Below, piece after piece: positions 19,570 to 27,770 of a stretch of 64,000 bases of DNA. Under the pieces are notes generated by a model. That model was given only the letters and a program-made list of their open reading frames with translations, ran no database searches and was not told the origin of the DNA. A program made the position numbers and the translations under genes. This stretch comes from Bacillus kexueae (lineage in GTDB: Bacteria; Bacillota; Bacilli; Bacillales; Aeribacillaceae): NCBI RefSeq assembly GCF_022809095.1, contig NZ_JALAZE010000001.1, positions 496,001-560,000 on the forward strand. Reading direction: 5' to 3'. How positions within the stretch are numbered: position 1 is the first letter of the stretch; each line of letters begins with the position of its first letter.

Positions 19570-19590
19570 AAATCGTAATGATTACGATTT
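19570..19590 (-). promoter_or_regulatory. Zur box of the cnt operon
   Basis: A perfect 10-1-10 inverted repeat containing TCGTAATGATTACGA, which matches the B. subtilis Zur core TCGTAATnATTACGA at every defined base. It lies 40 bases upstream of cntK, overlapping the expected promoter. This predicts repression of the whole operon when zinc is sufficient. Confidence 0.93.
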
Positions 19591-19907
19591 TCACGTTATA
19601 GAAAAACTTACCATACCATCTATGTATTGTCAACAATGGTATATTTTTTATTTATCAGAGTACAGACCCTAACCCTGCGTTGTTTCTTTCGTTTCATTCG
19701 TCATTCTTATAGGTTTACGTACAGAAATTAAGAAATAACGTGAGGTGCATTTCATTTTCTGAAGAAAGTTTTGTAGAATAGCCGATATGTCTTTTTGCAT
19801 CGGAAGAATCAGAACCATAAAGAAAACGAAAATATTTACTAGATTTATAAAAAATAGTATATAATTACCAATGTTAACATTTTTCTTATTAGGGAGTTTT
19901 TGAACTA

Positions 19908-20714
19908 ATGGTTACAGAAATGTATAAAAAACGAGTGAAAACTTCTCTTTCTTTTTCAGGGATCGTGTTTTTATTAGGAATTGTCGTCTTTTTCATCGAT
20001 AGACCAAATGACGGGGAAGATTGGCTAACCCTCGTGTCCATTGGCATCATGGGGCTCATGTTATTCATCACGGGAATGGTTAACAAACGTCATTATGCGA
20101 GAGTGAAAGATTTAAACATTGAAGATGCGGAAATTCCGATTATCGATTCCGATCACTTTGTCGTGAAGAAGGATGTCGGTTCTGTACCTCGCCTATTAAT
20201 CTTCCAAAAAGATGGACGATTTCTCGGATTGGCGAAGCCGGTTCACATACCGATATACTTGTATCCATTCTTTATCTTCTCAAAAGATATTTCCTATTAT
20301 ATTCCGATAACATACGGAATCTTCTCCCATGATGGGTCATTGATGGCTACCTATAAACGAAAAGGATGGAAAGAGACCGTTCTCACCGTAATGGATCAGG
20401 AAGGATATGAAATCGGAACATACATACAAAAAGACTTCAAAAGCTTTGTAAATATAAAAGGGGAACTTCTGGATGGTCACGGGGAACGCCTCCTTCCGGT
20501 TGAAGTAAATAGTTTTACAGGCGATTTTACGTTAAAAGACAGGGAAGGCAACATATGGGCACATTTCTTGAACGGCTATTTTCCTTTTGAAGCGACAAAA
20601 ACGTTTCGAGATGTTCATAATGACTTAATCGAAATAAGTGATGGGCTTTCTCCACAAAATAAAAGGTTACTCCTTGCGATGATTAGTTTTATCTTTTTAG
20701 CACGTAACGAATAA
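19908..20714 (+). CDS. membrane-anchored protein with possible LURP-one/Tubby-like domain, 268 aa
   Basis: Two N-terminal hydrophobic helices (about residues 14-31 and 40-58) are followed by a roughly 200-residue beta-rich region with repeated strand-turn pairs (FSHDGSLMATYKRKGWKETVLTVMDQEGYEIG). This pattern of short strands around D/N-G turns recalls LURP-one-like beta barrels, but I cannot prove the family. A promoter-like AT-rich stretch and GGGAG precede the ATG. It is divergent from the cnt operon. Function unknown. Confidence 0.6.
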   Translation: MVTEMYKKRVKTSLSFSGIVFLLGIVVFFIDRPNDGEDWLTLVSIGIMGLMLFITGMVNKRHYARVKDLNIEDAEIPIIDSDHFVVKKDVGSVPRLLIFQKDGRFLGLAKPVHIPIYLYPFFIFSKDISYYIPITYGIFSHDGSLMATYKRKGWKETVLTVMDQEGYEIGTYIQKDFKSFVNIKGELLDGHGERLLPVEVNSFTGDFTLKDREGNIWAHFLNGYFPFEATKTFRDVHNDLIEISDGLSPQNKRLLLAMISFIFLARNE

Positions 20715-20736
20715 ATTTTAATGGAGACTATTTTTA

Positions 20737-20868
20737 ATGGAAAAAGACGTCAAAGAAATGGAACTGCATGTGAAAAATGAAAGGAGAAAATTTCAAAAAG
20801 AAGCAATCGTCGTTGTCACGATTATTCTACTATTTATCGGGTTAAACTACTATTTTATGCATCAATAA
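20737..20868 (+). CDS. small single-pass membrane protein, 43 aa
   Basis: A charged N-terminal half (KDVKEMELHVKNERRKFQK) leads into one hydrophobic helix (about residues 21-39) and ends YFMHQ. The ATG at 20737 lies 22 bases after the 268-aa gene, with only a weak GGAGA site ahead, and a terminator-like hairpin follows the stop. It is probably cotranscribed with its upstream neighbour. Confidence 0.5.
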   Translation: MEKDVKEMELHVKNERRKFQKEAIVVVTIILLFIGLNYYFMHQ

Positions 20869-20872
20869 AAGC

Positions 20873-20904
20873 GTGGGTGTCCGAAAAGTAGCTGGGACAC
20901 CCAT
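20873..20904 (+). terminator. hairpin after the 43-aa gene
   Basis: GGGTGTCC (20875-20882) pairs perfectly with GGACACCC (20895-20902). The following T tract is weak, so this may be a terminator or simply a 3'-protective hairpin. Confidence 0.55.
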
Positions 20905-21013
20905 TCTTGTTCAATTTAAAAGGTAGTTTTTTTGGCGGATGCTTTCCGTACTTACACGGGACGTGTTTGCTTCTGCATTGGGCACACTGGCTAAAATGTT
21001 AAATCCAAAAACC

Positions 21014-21033
21014 AAAAAAGAGGCAGGAGCCTC
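21014..21033 (-). terminator. intrinsic terminator of the amine oxidase gene
   Basis: On the minus strand GAGGC-TCCT-GCCTC is followed directly by six T. It lies 46 bases past the stop of the gene ending at 21079. A second inverted repeat, AAAGTCAT/ATGACTTT, lies between them at 21036-21057. Confidence 0.8.
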
Positions 21034-21078
21034 AAAAAGTCATTTTTTCATGACTTTATTGACTCAACCTCCCCTTCT

Positions 21079-22563
21079 TTATTTACTCCCTTCGTTTGGC
21101 CGATAGTGAATTTCATGAGCTGCCCGAATCCCTGATTCAATGGCACCTTGAATCCATCCGTGTTGGGTCGAAGCATGCTCGCCAGCAAAGTGAATTCTTC
21201 CTTCAGGTGTTGAAATATAGGGAGAAAGTTCGGTCACTTGCCCCGCTTTAAACATCGTGAAGGCGCCGGCTGAATGAGGGTTTCGAACCCAGCTAAAGCT
21301 CATCCCCGTTTCAAATTCTCGGACGACCTTTCTCCCGTGAATCGTTTCTAAATTTTTCAGTGCGTATTCGAGCCGGAATTCATCATCTAAACTATCCCAC
21401 GGAATTGCATCATCTTCCCACGTGTAACTCGCCAAAATGACGCCAGATCCGGTGATTCCTAAGTTGTGACTCGGGTATTGCGCATACGTAATTGGCAAGT
21501 CCGTAACGGTTTTGCCACCGTACATCCCCTCTTTTTCCCAAAAGCGATTTTTAAATTGAATGCCCGTTTTCGTCGAACCGACGTAATGCAATTCACGAAT
21601 GGCCTTCCATTTGTTGTAGGAAAATGTGTTGTGCGGCTCAATTTCAACGAATTGGAGCACGGAAAATGGAATCGCAATTACAGCGAAATCAGCAGTTACT
21701 TCATATGGCTCTAAAATTTTCGTATGAAGAGAATGAATCCTCACTTGATCATCCTCTTGCACGATTTTTCGCACCTTTTGACTAAACATCACGTTATCTT
21801 TTAATTTCGGAAGGAATGCTTTCGGAAGCTGGTCATTTCCTCCTGTGATTTCGTAAAATTTAATATTCGGGGTAAAAAGAATCATTAATTCTCTAAGGAG
21901 CTCTAAAAATGAATGTTCGATGAGTCCACCAAGCGATAAAATAACTTTAATCTTATCGACTGCACCGCCTGAAAGTCGGTAGCCGAACGGATTGTATCGC
22001 AAGTAGCTGTCCATTGAATACTTATCAAGGTCGCGAATGACAATCGGCCAATGCTTTCGCGGGTTTTCGTTAATAAAGTCTAAAACGGGTTGAATCGCCA
22101 TTTGCAAAAGCTCTGTTGCTGTCTTGCCGCGTTCATGCGGTTCGACAGGAAAACCGAATAAATCTGGATTAGCTTCATACTCTTTTAACCGTGCTCGAAC
22201 TTCTCGGACATACAAAAGGTCGTTTGGAGTACTGTTAAAAAATTCATTCACCGGCAAGTTGAATTTACGAATATACGCCCACGTTAATTCATGTGTATGC
22301 GGAATCCGCATCGCACCAGCTTCTAAATATTGCTCATCCCGGAAATTGGCGCGCAACGTGTAAATTCGCCCTCCCACCCGCTCCGACGATTCCAACACCG
22401 TCACATTATGACCTGCTTCTTTCAGCAATGATGCCGCCACAAGCCCGGCCATCCCTGCCCCGATAACTACAACTTTTTTCGGTGCATTCGTTTTTGGTAA
22501 CCCTCGTTGAATTAGAGAGACCATTTGATTCATCGGGATTTTAGGAAATACGTAATCAAGCAA
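21079..22563 (-). CDS. flavin monoamine oxidase / L-amino-acid oxidase family protein
   Basis: 494-residue FAD enzyme oxidising an amine or amino acid to the imine with H2O2 release. The dinucleotide-binding motif is VVVIGAGMAGLVAASLL at about residue 32, followed by the acidic VTVLES and the GG motif ERVGGRIYT. The C-terminal FAD motif is HFAGEHAST near residue 465. There is no signal peptide, so it is probably cytoplasmic. Similar proteins of about 490 residues occur in the B. cereus group. The gene is monocistronic with its own terminator. Substrate unknown. Confidence 0.82.
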   Translation of the reverse strand: MLDYVFPKIPMNQMVSLIQRGLPKTNAPKKVVVIGAGMAGLVAASLLKEAGHNVTVLESSERVGGRIYTLRANFRDEQYLEAGAMRIPHTHELTWAYIRKFNLPVNEFFNSTPNDLLYVREVRARLKEYEANPDLFGFPVEPHERGKTATELLQMAIQPVLDFINENPRKHWPIVIRDLDKYSMDSYLRYNPFGYRLSGGAVDKIKVILSLGGLIEHSFLELLRELMILFTPNIKFYEITGGNDQLPKAFLPKLKDNVMFSQKVRKIVQEDDQVRIHSLHTKILEPYEVTADFAVIAIPFSVLQFVEIEPHNTFSYNKWKAIRELHYVGSTKTGIQFKNRFWEKEGMYGGKTVTDLPITYAQYPSHNLGITGSGVILASYTWEDDAIPWDSLDDEFRLEYALKNLETIHGRKVVREFETGMSFSWVRNPHSAGAFTMFKAGQVTELSPYISTPEGRIHFAGEHASTQHGWIQGAIESGIRAAHEIHYRPNEGSK

Positions 22564-22716
22564 CTCACATTCCCCCTCTTTTGAAGCTACTATGAATATA
22601 TTGAGTTGCTTGATATTTATAACAATGTTTTTCCAACATATGCTCTAATTCTAGATTGATATTTAGAAAGAGGTCAGAATATTAAATTTTGCTAGCTTCG
22701 TCCTTGGGCTGACTGC

Positions 22717-22992
22717 GTGGATAGTTCCGGTCAAAAACAAGAAAGGAAGCGTGCTTCACTTGTTTTCCTAATCAGCTTCAGTGCTTGCGGCCTTTCCTTA
22801 TGCTTTCAATTGATCGAAATGCATCAAGTCGTGATGCAAGAGAATTGGGGGCGCCTTTTGGACACGATGTACGCTGTCGTTTTTGCGTCAGCCTTCCTTT
22901 GGATTAGTACGTTGGCACAGAACATCTATGTTTACCTAAAAAAGTGTAAAGGAACAGTCCAACTAAGAAAAGCACAAAGCGCAAGTCCTTAG
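22717..22992 (+). CDS. hypothetical membrane protein whose 3' end runs into a dispersed repeat
   Basis: 91 residues from a GTG at 22717, with two hydrophobic helices (about 14-35 and 48-72). No convincing ribosome binding site is seen, and no ATG is available upstream before an in-frame stop. The last six codons lie inside repeat copy 1 at 22974, so the original C terminus may have been altered by the repeat. It may be a degraded gene. No family recognised. Confidence 0.4.
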   Translation: MDSSGQKQERKRASLVFLISFSACGLSLCFQLIEMHQVVMQENWGRLLDTMYAVVFASAFLWISTLAQNIYVYLKKCKGTVQLRKAQSASP

Positions 22993-23132
22993 GTGAAGGG
23001 CGCCGGAGGACCTGCGAGGAGGCTTCCGTCGCCACAGCAGGGCCGAAGCGACCCGAGCTGATGGCGCTTGGAGCCAAAAAAACTGTTAAGAGAATACTTT
23101 AACACTTTATTGAACTTACACTTTCTGTAACC
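22974..23132 (+). repeat. dispersed repeat family A, copy 1
   Basis: About 160 bases shared almost identically with 35131-35299 and, lacking the left part, with 52516-52654. The left part contains outer arms AAAGCGC / GCGCTT, an inner CCTGC / GCAGG stem and a GCGA / TCGC hairpin. The right 60 bases, ending CTTTCTGTAACCATAAAA, are equally conserved. The right edge abuts a terminator. Confidence 0.85.
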
Positions 23133-23180
23133 ATAAAAACAAACACCGTAGAATGTGATTTTACAGCATCCTACGGTGTT
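23133..23180 (-). terminator. intrinsic terminator of the sbn operon
   Basis: AACACCGTAG (23142-23151) pairs perfectly with CTACGGTGTT (23171-23180). On the minus strand the hairpin is followed by TTTGTTTTTAT, whose last bases belong to the edge of repeat copy 1. It lies 27 bases past the sbnI stop. Confidence 0.85.
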
Positions 23181-23206
23181 TTCATTTGCTGAATTATATG
23201 AATACA

Positions 23207-23968
23207 TTACTCAAAAACATACACTTTTTCCTCGTAACACCGTAACGACTTTTCCGATTGATGAAGAAGCTCCAGCCATTTTTCACTTACTCGGTGAGGC
23301 TTTTGTAATAACGCAAGCGGTACGCATAAGTTTAAGATTCGTCCGCTTACTTGAAAGCGCGTGACACCAGCGGGGAGCTTTTTCCCTTCCATGACGATTT
23401 GTTCAACTGCTTCATATCGTAATCGACTGTATTTAATGAGCACTTCGTCGTTCTTTAAAAGCGTCTCTATGTCAGACGGTACTCTCGTTACCTCTTGATT
23501 TTCGCTATAGCGAGTAACGATTTTATGCCAGCTTTCCAATACATAAGGGGCAATATCTTCTTCATATAAATAGTAGCGTTCTTTATCATTTGCGACGACT
23601 TCAATAAAAGGTGTTCCTTCCTTTTTCGCTTCTTTCCACGGAAGGTTGTCGTGCTGAATCATCTCTTCGAACCATTCCCCTTTTTTTACGAGATGAGCCC
23701 AAGTCGTCATCGTAAAATCTTCCATGGATACTTCTTGAACAGGTGCTGTTTCAAGCTGTAACTTCTTTAAGCTCATGAAGCGATGGACACCATCCAATAC
23801 GAAATAGCGGCCATTGGCAAGCTTCGTAACTAAAATCGGATGTCGAATGCAATCATCCCTTTTAATGGCTTCCACCGTTTTTTCAAGCCGTGATGGTTCA
23901 AAATCTTCGTGAAGATCCATTTGATCAATTGGTACGAGCTTTAATGAAGATACAATGCTTCTCATCAA
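23207..23968 (-). CDS. sbnI: SbnI, ParB/sulfiredoxin-fold free serine kinase
   Basis: 253-residue protein of the ParB/Srx fold. In S. aureus, SbnI phosphorylates free L-serine to O-phospho-L-serine, the SbnA substrate, and also acts as a heme-responsive regulator of sbn expression. The nucleotide-binding core is visible as residues 44-64 with Asp59-Gly60 and His62-Arg63 (DGVHRFMSL), and a Glu at residue 21. It is the last gene of the sbn operon, 21 bases after sbnH. In isolation it would be called a ParB-like nuclease protein; the operon fixes the assignment. Confidence 0.88.
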   Translation of the reverse strand: MMRSIVSSLKLVPIDQMDLHEDFEPSRLEKTVEAIKRDDCIRHPILVTKLANGRYFVLDGVHRFMSLKKLQLETAPVQEVSMEDFTMTTWAHLVKKGEWFEEMIQHDNLPWKEAKKEGTPFIEVVANDKERYYLYEEDIAPYVLESWHKIVTRYSENQEVTRVPSDIETLLKNDEVLIKYSRLRYEAVEQIVMEGKKLPAGVTRFQVSGRILNLCVPLALLQKPHRVSEKWLELLHQSEKSLRCYEEKVYVFE

Positions 23969-23989
23969 AATGTCCCCCTTTGTTTTTCC

Positions 23990-25198
23990 TTATTCCATTG
24001 TGACTCGCTCTCGCTCTAAAAACAGATGCTTCGGATGCGGATGGCTTAAGAAATCATGATGAGAGATCGACCAACCGTATGCACCCGTATAGAAAAACAG
24101 AATGACATCTCCCATTCGAAGTTCATGTACGTGAACATCTTTAGCAAATACGTCTTTCGGTGTACAAAGCTGTCCAACGATCGTCACTTCCTGTTTTATG
24201 ACTGCTGTTCGTTCAAACGGATACGACCACTCCTCAACAGAAACGACGCGAAATGGGTGATTGTGCTGCCATGAAACCGGCAAGCGAAAATGTTGTGTGC
24301 CACCGCGGACGATCACAAATGTTTTCCCGTGATTTTCTTTAATATCTATCACTTCAACCGCGTAGTAGCCGCACGAGGCTGTTAAAAAACGTCCGCATTC
24401 AAAAAGAATTTGGACTTGCTGCATTTCTTCCTGTCTCACCAACTCATGCAGATTCGTTGTGAAACGTTCCCAGTTAAAGGGCTGTTCTAAATCATGATAG
24501 TTCACACCAATTCCCCCACCGACATTCAGAGTCGTGAGCGGAAACTGATGGCGACCTGCCCATTCTTTAGCCTTTTGAAAATAAATTTTCATCAATTCCA
24601 GATGCCGCCCGTCGTCCAAATTGTTCGAGATGGAGTGAAAATGGAAGCCTTCTAATTGAATGTTTGGATGAGTCAATGCGTACTCGATTGCTTCATCAAT
24701 GTTCGTTTCATCGATTCCAAATTGCGTCGGTTTTCCAGCCATATAAAGCGTTGCCGATGGAAAAGGTCCACGTAAATTGACACGAAGTAAAATCGAAACG
24801 TTTCGTTTCCATTTGTTCGCAATGAAGGACAAACGCTTTAATTCATGGAGACTCTCCACGTGAAGAAGCTGGACGTTTTCGCTGATCGCATTTTCTAATT
24901 CTTCATCCGTTTTTCCCGGTCCACCGAAAATGACTGGGACTTCAGCATGAATGGCACGTGCTTTTTTCACTTCTCCGATGGAAGCCACTTCGTAGCCTTG
25001 AACATACGGATAAACGGCCTTTAATATTCGTTCATTGGCGTTTGCTTTCATCGCATAAAACATATGGCAATTTTCAGGCAGTTGTGAAGTAACCCATTTT
25101 ACATGCTGACATAAATGATCGATGTCATATAGGTAACTACAGATGGGTTCATTCGTTTCCCGTTTTAATTGCTCGATTTTTTCGATTACCTTTCTCAA
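23990..25198 (-). CDS. sbnH: SbnH, PLP-dependent decarboxylase of staphyloferrin B synthesis
   Basis: 402-residue PLP enzyme of the alanine racemase-like/DAP-decarboxylase fold. In staphyloferrin B assembly SbnH decarboxylates the citryl-diaminopropionate intermediate to its ethylenediamine form. The PLP lysine is Lys51 in FYAMKANAN. Further family features are the glycine-rich LNVGGGIGVNYH and ECGRFLTASCGYY near residues 230-280. The start overlaps the sbnG stop (ATGA). Confidence 0.9.
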   Translation of the reverse strand: MRKVIEKIEQLKRETNEPICSYLYDIDHLCQHVKWVTSQLPENCHMFYAMKANANERILKAVYPYVQGYEVASIGEVKKARAIHAEVPVIFGGPGKTDEELENAISENVQLLHVESLHELKRLSFIANKWKRNVSILLRVNLRGPFPSATLYMAGKPTQFGIDETNIDEAIEYALTHPNIQLEGFHFHSISNNLDDGRHLELMKIYFQKAKEWAGRHQFPLTTLNVGGGIGVNYHDLEQPFNWERFTTNLHELVRQEEMQQVQILFECGRFLTASCGYYAVEVIDIKENHGKTFVIVRGGTQHFRLPVSWQHNHPFRVVSVEEWSYPFERTAVIKQEVTIVGQLCTPKDVFAKDVHVHELRMGDVILFFYTGAYGWSISHHDFLSHPHPKHLFLERERVTME

Positions 25199-25962
25199 CT
25201 TAGTACCTCCTTTTGGGCTAGTCGATCTCGCATCGTCCGGAAGAAGAGACCGCGGTCATCTCCCATAATAAGAGCCGCCACACCCTTTTCTCTCCAAGCT
25301 GTTTCATCATCTGCACTTCTCGGAATGGCACAAAACGGAACATCGTATTGAACGGTTTTTTCATAGATGGTTTGAATGCCTTTTTTCACTTGTTCCGATT
25401 GGGTTTGCCACGGAATTCCGTAGGATTGAGATAAATCTGCCGCCCCTTCGAGGATCATATCAACTCCTTTGACAGACAAAATGTCCTCTAAACACTCGAT
25501 TCCCTCTACATCCTCAATCATGAGTATGACCATGATTTCTTCATTGGCTTCCTCGATATATGTCGTTAAATCGCCTTTTCCAAATCGAGCAGGTCGACCA
25601 CCGTTTAAGCTCCGATTTCCATGGGGATAATAACGACTGCTGAAAACAGCTTTTTGTGCATCTTCTTTTGAGCGAATGTGAGGAACGACAACCCCTTTCG
25701 CCCCTGCATCAAGAGCACGAAGGATCGGCCCTTCATGATTTTCACTCACTCGAACAAAAGGAGTCAGCCCAACTACTTCCGCTGCTCGAATCATATTCTC
25801 GACTGTTTCGGGATTGATGGAAGCATGCTCCGTATCGATGATGATAAAATCATAGCCCGCATGTCCAATCATTTCCACAACGAGTGGATGTGGGATGGAA
25901 CAGAAGATGCCGTGAACCGTCTCCCCTTTTTGAATCTTCGCTTTCACGTGATTTTTCAGCAT
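25195..25962 (-). CDS. sbnG: SbnG, citrate synthase of the HpcH/HpaI aldolase fold
   Basis: 255-residue metal-dependent aldolase-type protein. In S. aureus, SbnG makes citrate from oxaloacetate and acetyl-CoA for siderophore synthesis, independent of the TCA-cycle citrate synthase. Visible family features are DFIIIDTEHA (about residues 37-46), the LRALDAGAKGVVVPH strand, and MIEDVEGIECLEDIL with the metal-binding acidic residues. It overlaps sbnF by seven bases. Without context it would be annotated as 4-hydroxy-2-oxoheptanedioate aldolase. Confidence 0.9.
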   Translation of the reverse strand: MLKNHVKAKIQKGETVHGIFCSIPHPLVVEMIGHAGYDFIIIDTEHASINPETVENMIRAAEVVGLTPFVRVSENHEGPILRALDAGAKGVVVPHIRSKEDAQKAVFSSRYYPHGNRSLNGGRPARFGKGDLTTYIEEANEEIMVILMIEDVEGIECLEDILSVKGVDMILEGAADLSQSYGIPWQTQSEQVKKGIQTIYEKTVQYDVPFCAIPRSADDETAWREKGVAALIMGDDRGLFFRTMRDRLAQKEVLS

Positions 25963-27770
25963 GTCGTCGCCCCCTTAACGGCAAATAGTGGATTTTTCAC
26001 CCGCTGAATTCTTAATTCTGTTTCCGGATACATTCTCCGCTTTGTCAGCTGTTCCACTTGAATCGTTTCAGCGAACAAGTCAAATAAACGAAATCGTTCT
26101 TGTAAATGAGAAAAGCGAGAATGATAGGCTTCAATCACTTCTTTTGCATACATCCAAAACACGTTTTCATCTAGACCGTAGTGTTCATCAAAGAAGTACG
26201 CAAGCTCCGACAGATTAATAAAGAAAAACGCATCATGGACAAAATCACGAACAAGCTCCACGTCATCTGTTTCGATAAAGGAATTGCGGTTTACTTTTTT
26301 ATGTGCATCCGGCGTTGGTGCTAAGTCTGGAAGCAGCTCTGGATGAGTAAGTGTTTCCTTCTGAAAACGAATGCCGTCATGAAAATCTTTTAAAGCAAGG
26401 CGGACTGGCCAACCGTTTCGATGAATGAGTACCATGTTTTGCGCATGTGACTCCATGGCAATTCCGTGTGCATATAAAAGATGAATGAGTGGCGTAATAG
26501 AAACGTGAAGAAGCTGTTTCACCCACGACTCTACTCCGTACTGTTCAATCCACCCTTGAATAAGTGGCGTTCCATTCTTTTTCCGGTGGTAGATCGCATT
26601 GTACGGAACAGCATCCTCCCCGTCTTTTAAATACGAGTGAATGCTTTCACGCCAGATGCCGCTTAAAACGCCGTAGGTCGATTCATTTTCTAATGTCGAC
26701 TGTTGGCTCGATTGAACGGAAATCCCCACCACCTCAAATAGAAGCACAAGCCCTAACTCTTTCTTTAAATAGGAATCGCGATGAAGAATGGCGCGAAGCC
26801 AATCGGAAATTTTCGCCGCATTCTCAACCGTGTGCGGAGCTAAAATGCGATTCGTCGATGTGTTTGTAATGCTCAACGGAAGCTTCACATAGCATTTTGT
26901 TTTGTCCGTTTGATTTGCTAAGGTGCGAATGGATTGTTGGGGAACGTATCGATCTGTGCCCTCCCCTAGTAACACAATTGCCCCATTATTCAATTGGTGA
27001 AGGAAGGACGGGATAATGACATGTTCCCACTGCCACGGATGAACGGGAAGAAAGAGATAATCGGACGCTTGAAGATTTTTTTCATGTAGCTTATGTCTAA
27101 ATCGCTCAACGTCCTTCTCTCCAAGTTCTCGCTTCACCCATTCCTCATAGTGAATGGATTGCGAGATGGATAGATTGGCAATGTTTTTTGAAACGGCGAG
27201 CCAAATCAGTCCAATTGTCGGCTTAAAGTCTGGTCCGAAGTTCACATGATCCGTCATGGTAAAACCGATGCGAGACTTATAGGACGGATGATATGGATGT
27301 CCTTCCATCGCTTCACTTTCGATCTCATCGTACGTTTGGACGTTCCGCCCTTCTCTTTGCTGCCAGTGATACTGTGCGAGCGCATCCTTTAGATGGGTCT
27401 CCTTTAATTCATTTTGAAACATGGACAATCGATTCCAATCAGCATCGAGGTTGCGCGTCACTTCTTCTATAAAGAGCGAAAATGAATCAGCCTCCCGCTC
27501 CGTTTCTCCGTCACGTCGGATAACAGGTTCCGGTGTTAAACGAATACGCTGAAAACTAAACGATTGTTTTCCTTTACATTGGTACATGACCGGATTTCCA
27601 AATCGGTCCTCCCCATGAATTAAAAATTGCTCCATTCCGTTTTCAAGCGGAATCCTTGTCGGTTCAACAATGTTTTCAAATAAGAATGATTCCACCAACT
27701 GACGGAAAATTCGTCTTCTCACTTGGACGTATTCAGTTGAATGAACGATGTTTTCGACCATTTTCATCAC
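25956..27770 (-). CDS. sbnF: SbnF, NIS siderophore synthetase (IucA/IucC family)
   Basis: 604-residue ATP-dependent NRPS-independent siderophore synthetase forming an amide or ester between a citryl intermediate and an amine. Family features are HPYHPSYKSRIGFT near residue 157, LPVHPWQWEHVI near 240, STNRILAPHT in the adenylating site, and the C-terminal FhuF-like iron-binding region. It directly abuts sbnE. One of three such synthetases in the operon, as in S. aureus (SbnC, E and F). Start is GTG 27770 or the ATG one codon on. Confidence 0.92.
   Translation of the reverse strand: MMKMVENIVHSTEYVQVRRRIFRQLVESFLFENIVEPTRIPLENGMEQFLIHGEDRFGNPVMYQCKGKQSFSFQRIRLTPEPVIRRDGETEREADSFSLFIEEVTRNLDADWNRLSMFQNELKETHLKDALAQYHWQQREGRNVQTYDEIESEAMEGHPYHPSYKSRIGFTMTDHVNFGPDFKPTIGLIWLAVSKNIANLSISQSIHYEEWVKRELGEKDVERFRHKLHEKNLQASDYLFLPVHPWQWEHVIIPSFLHQLNNGAIVLLGEGTDRYVPQQSIRTLANQTDKTKCYVKLPLSITNTSTNRILAPHTVENAAKISDWLRAILHRDSYLKKELGLVLLFEVVGISVQSSQQSTLENESTYGVLSGIWRESIHSYLKDGEDAVPYNAIYHRKKNGTPLIQGWIEQYGVESWVKQLLHVSITPLIHLLYAHGIAMESHAQNMVLIHRNGWPVRLALKDFHDGIRFQKETLTHPELLPDLAPTPDAHKKVNRNSFIETDDVELVRDFVHDAFFFINLSELAYFFDEHYGLDENVFWMYAKEVIEAYHSRFSHLQERFRLFDLFAETIQVEQLTKRRMYPETELRIQRVKNPLFAVKGATTC

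Noticed and set aside
22989-23207. 72-codon minus-strand frame through repeat copy 1
   Set aside because: The translation is that of the dispersed repeat and recurs at copy 3; it is not a gene.
23207-23968. ParB chromosome partition protein
   Set aside because: It lacks the HTH and C-terminal dimer domains of ParB and sits at the end of sbn as SbnI does.
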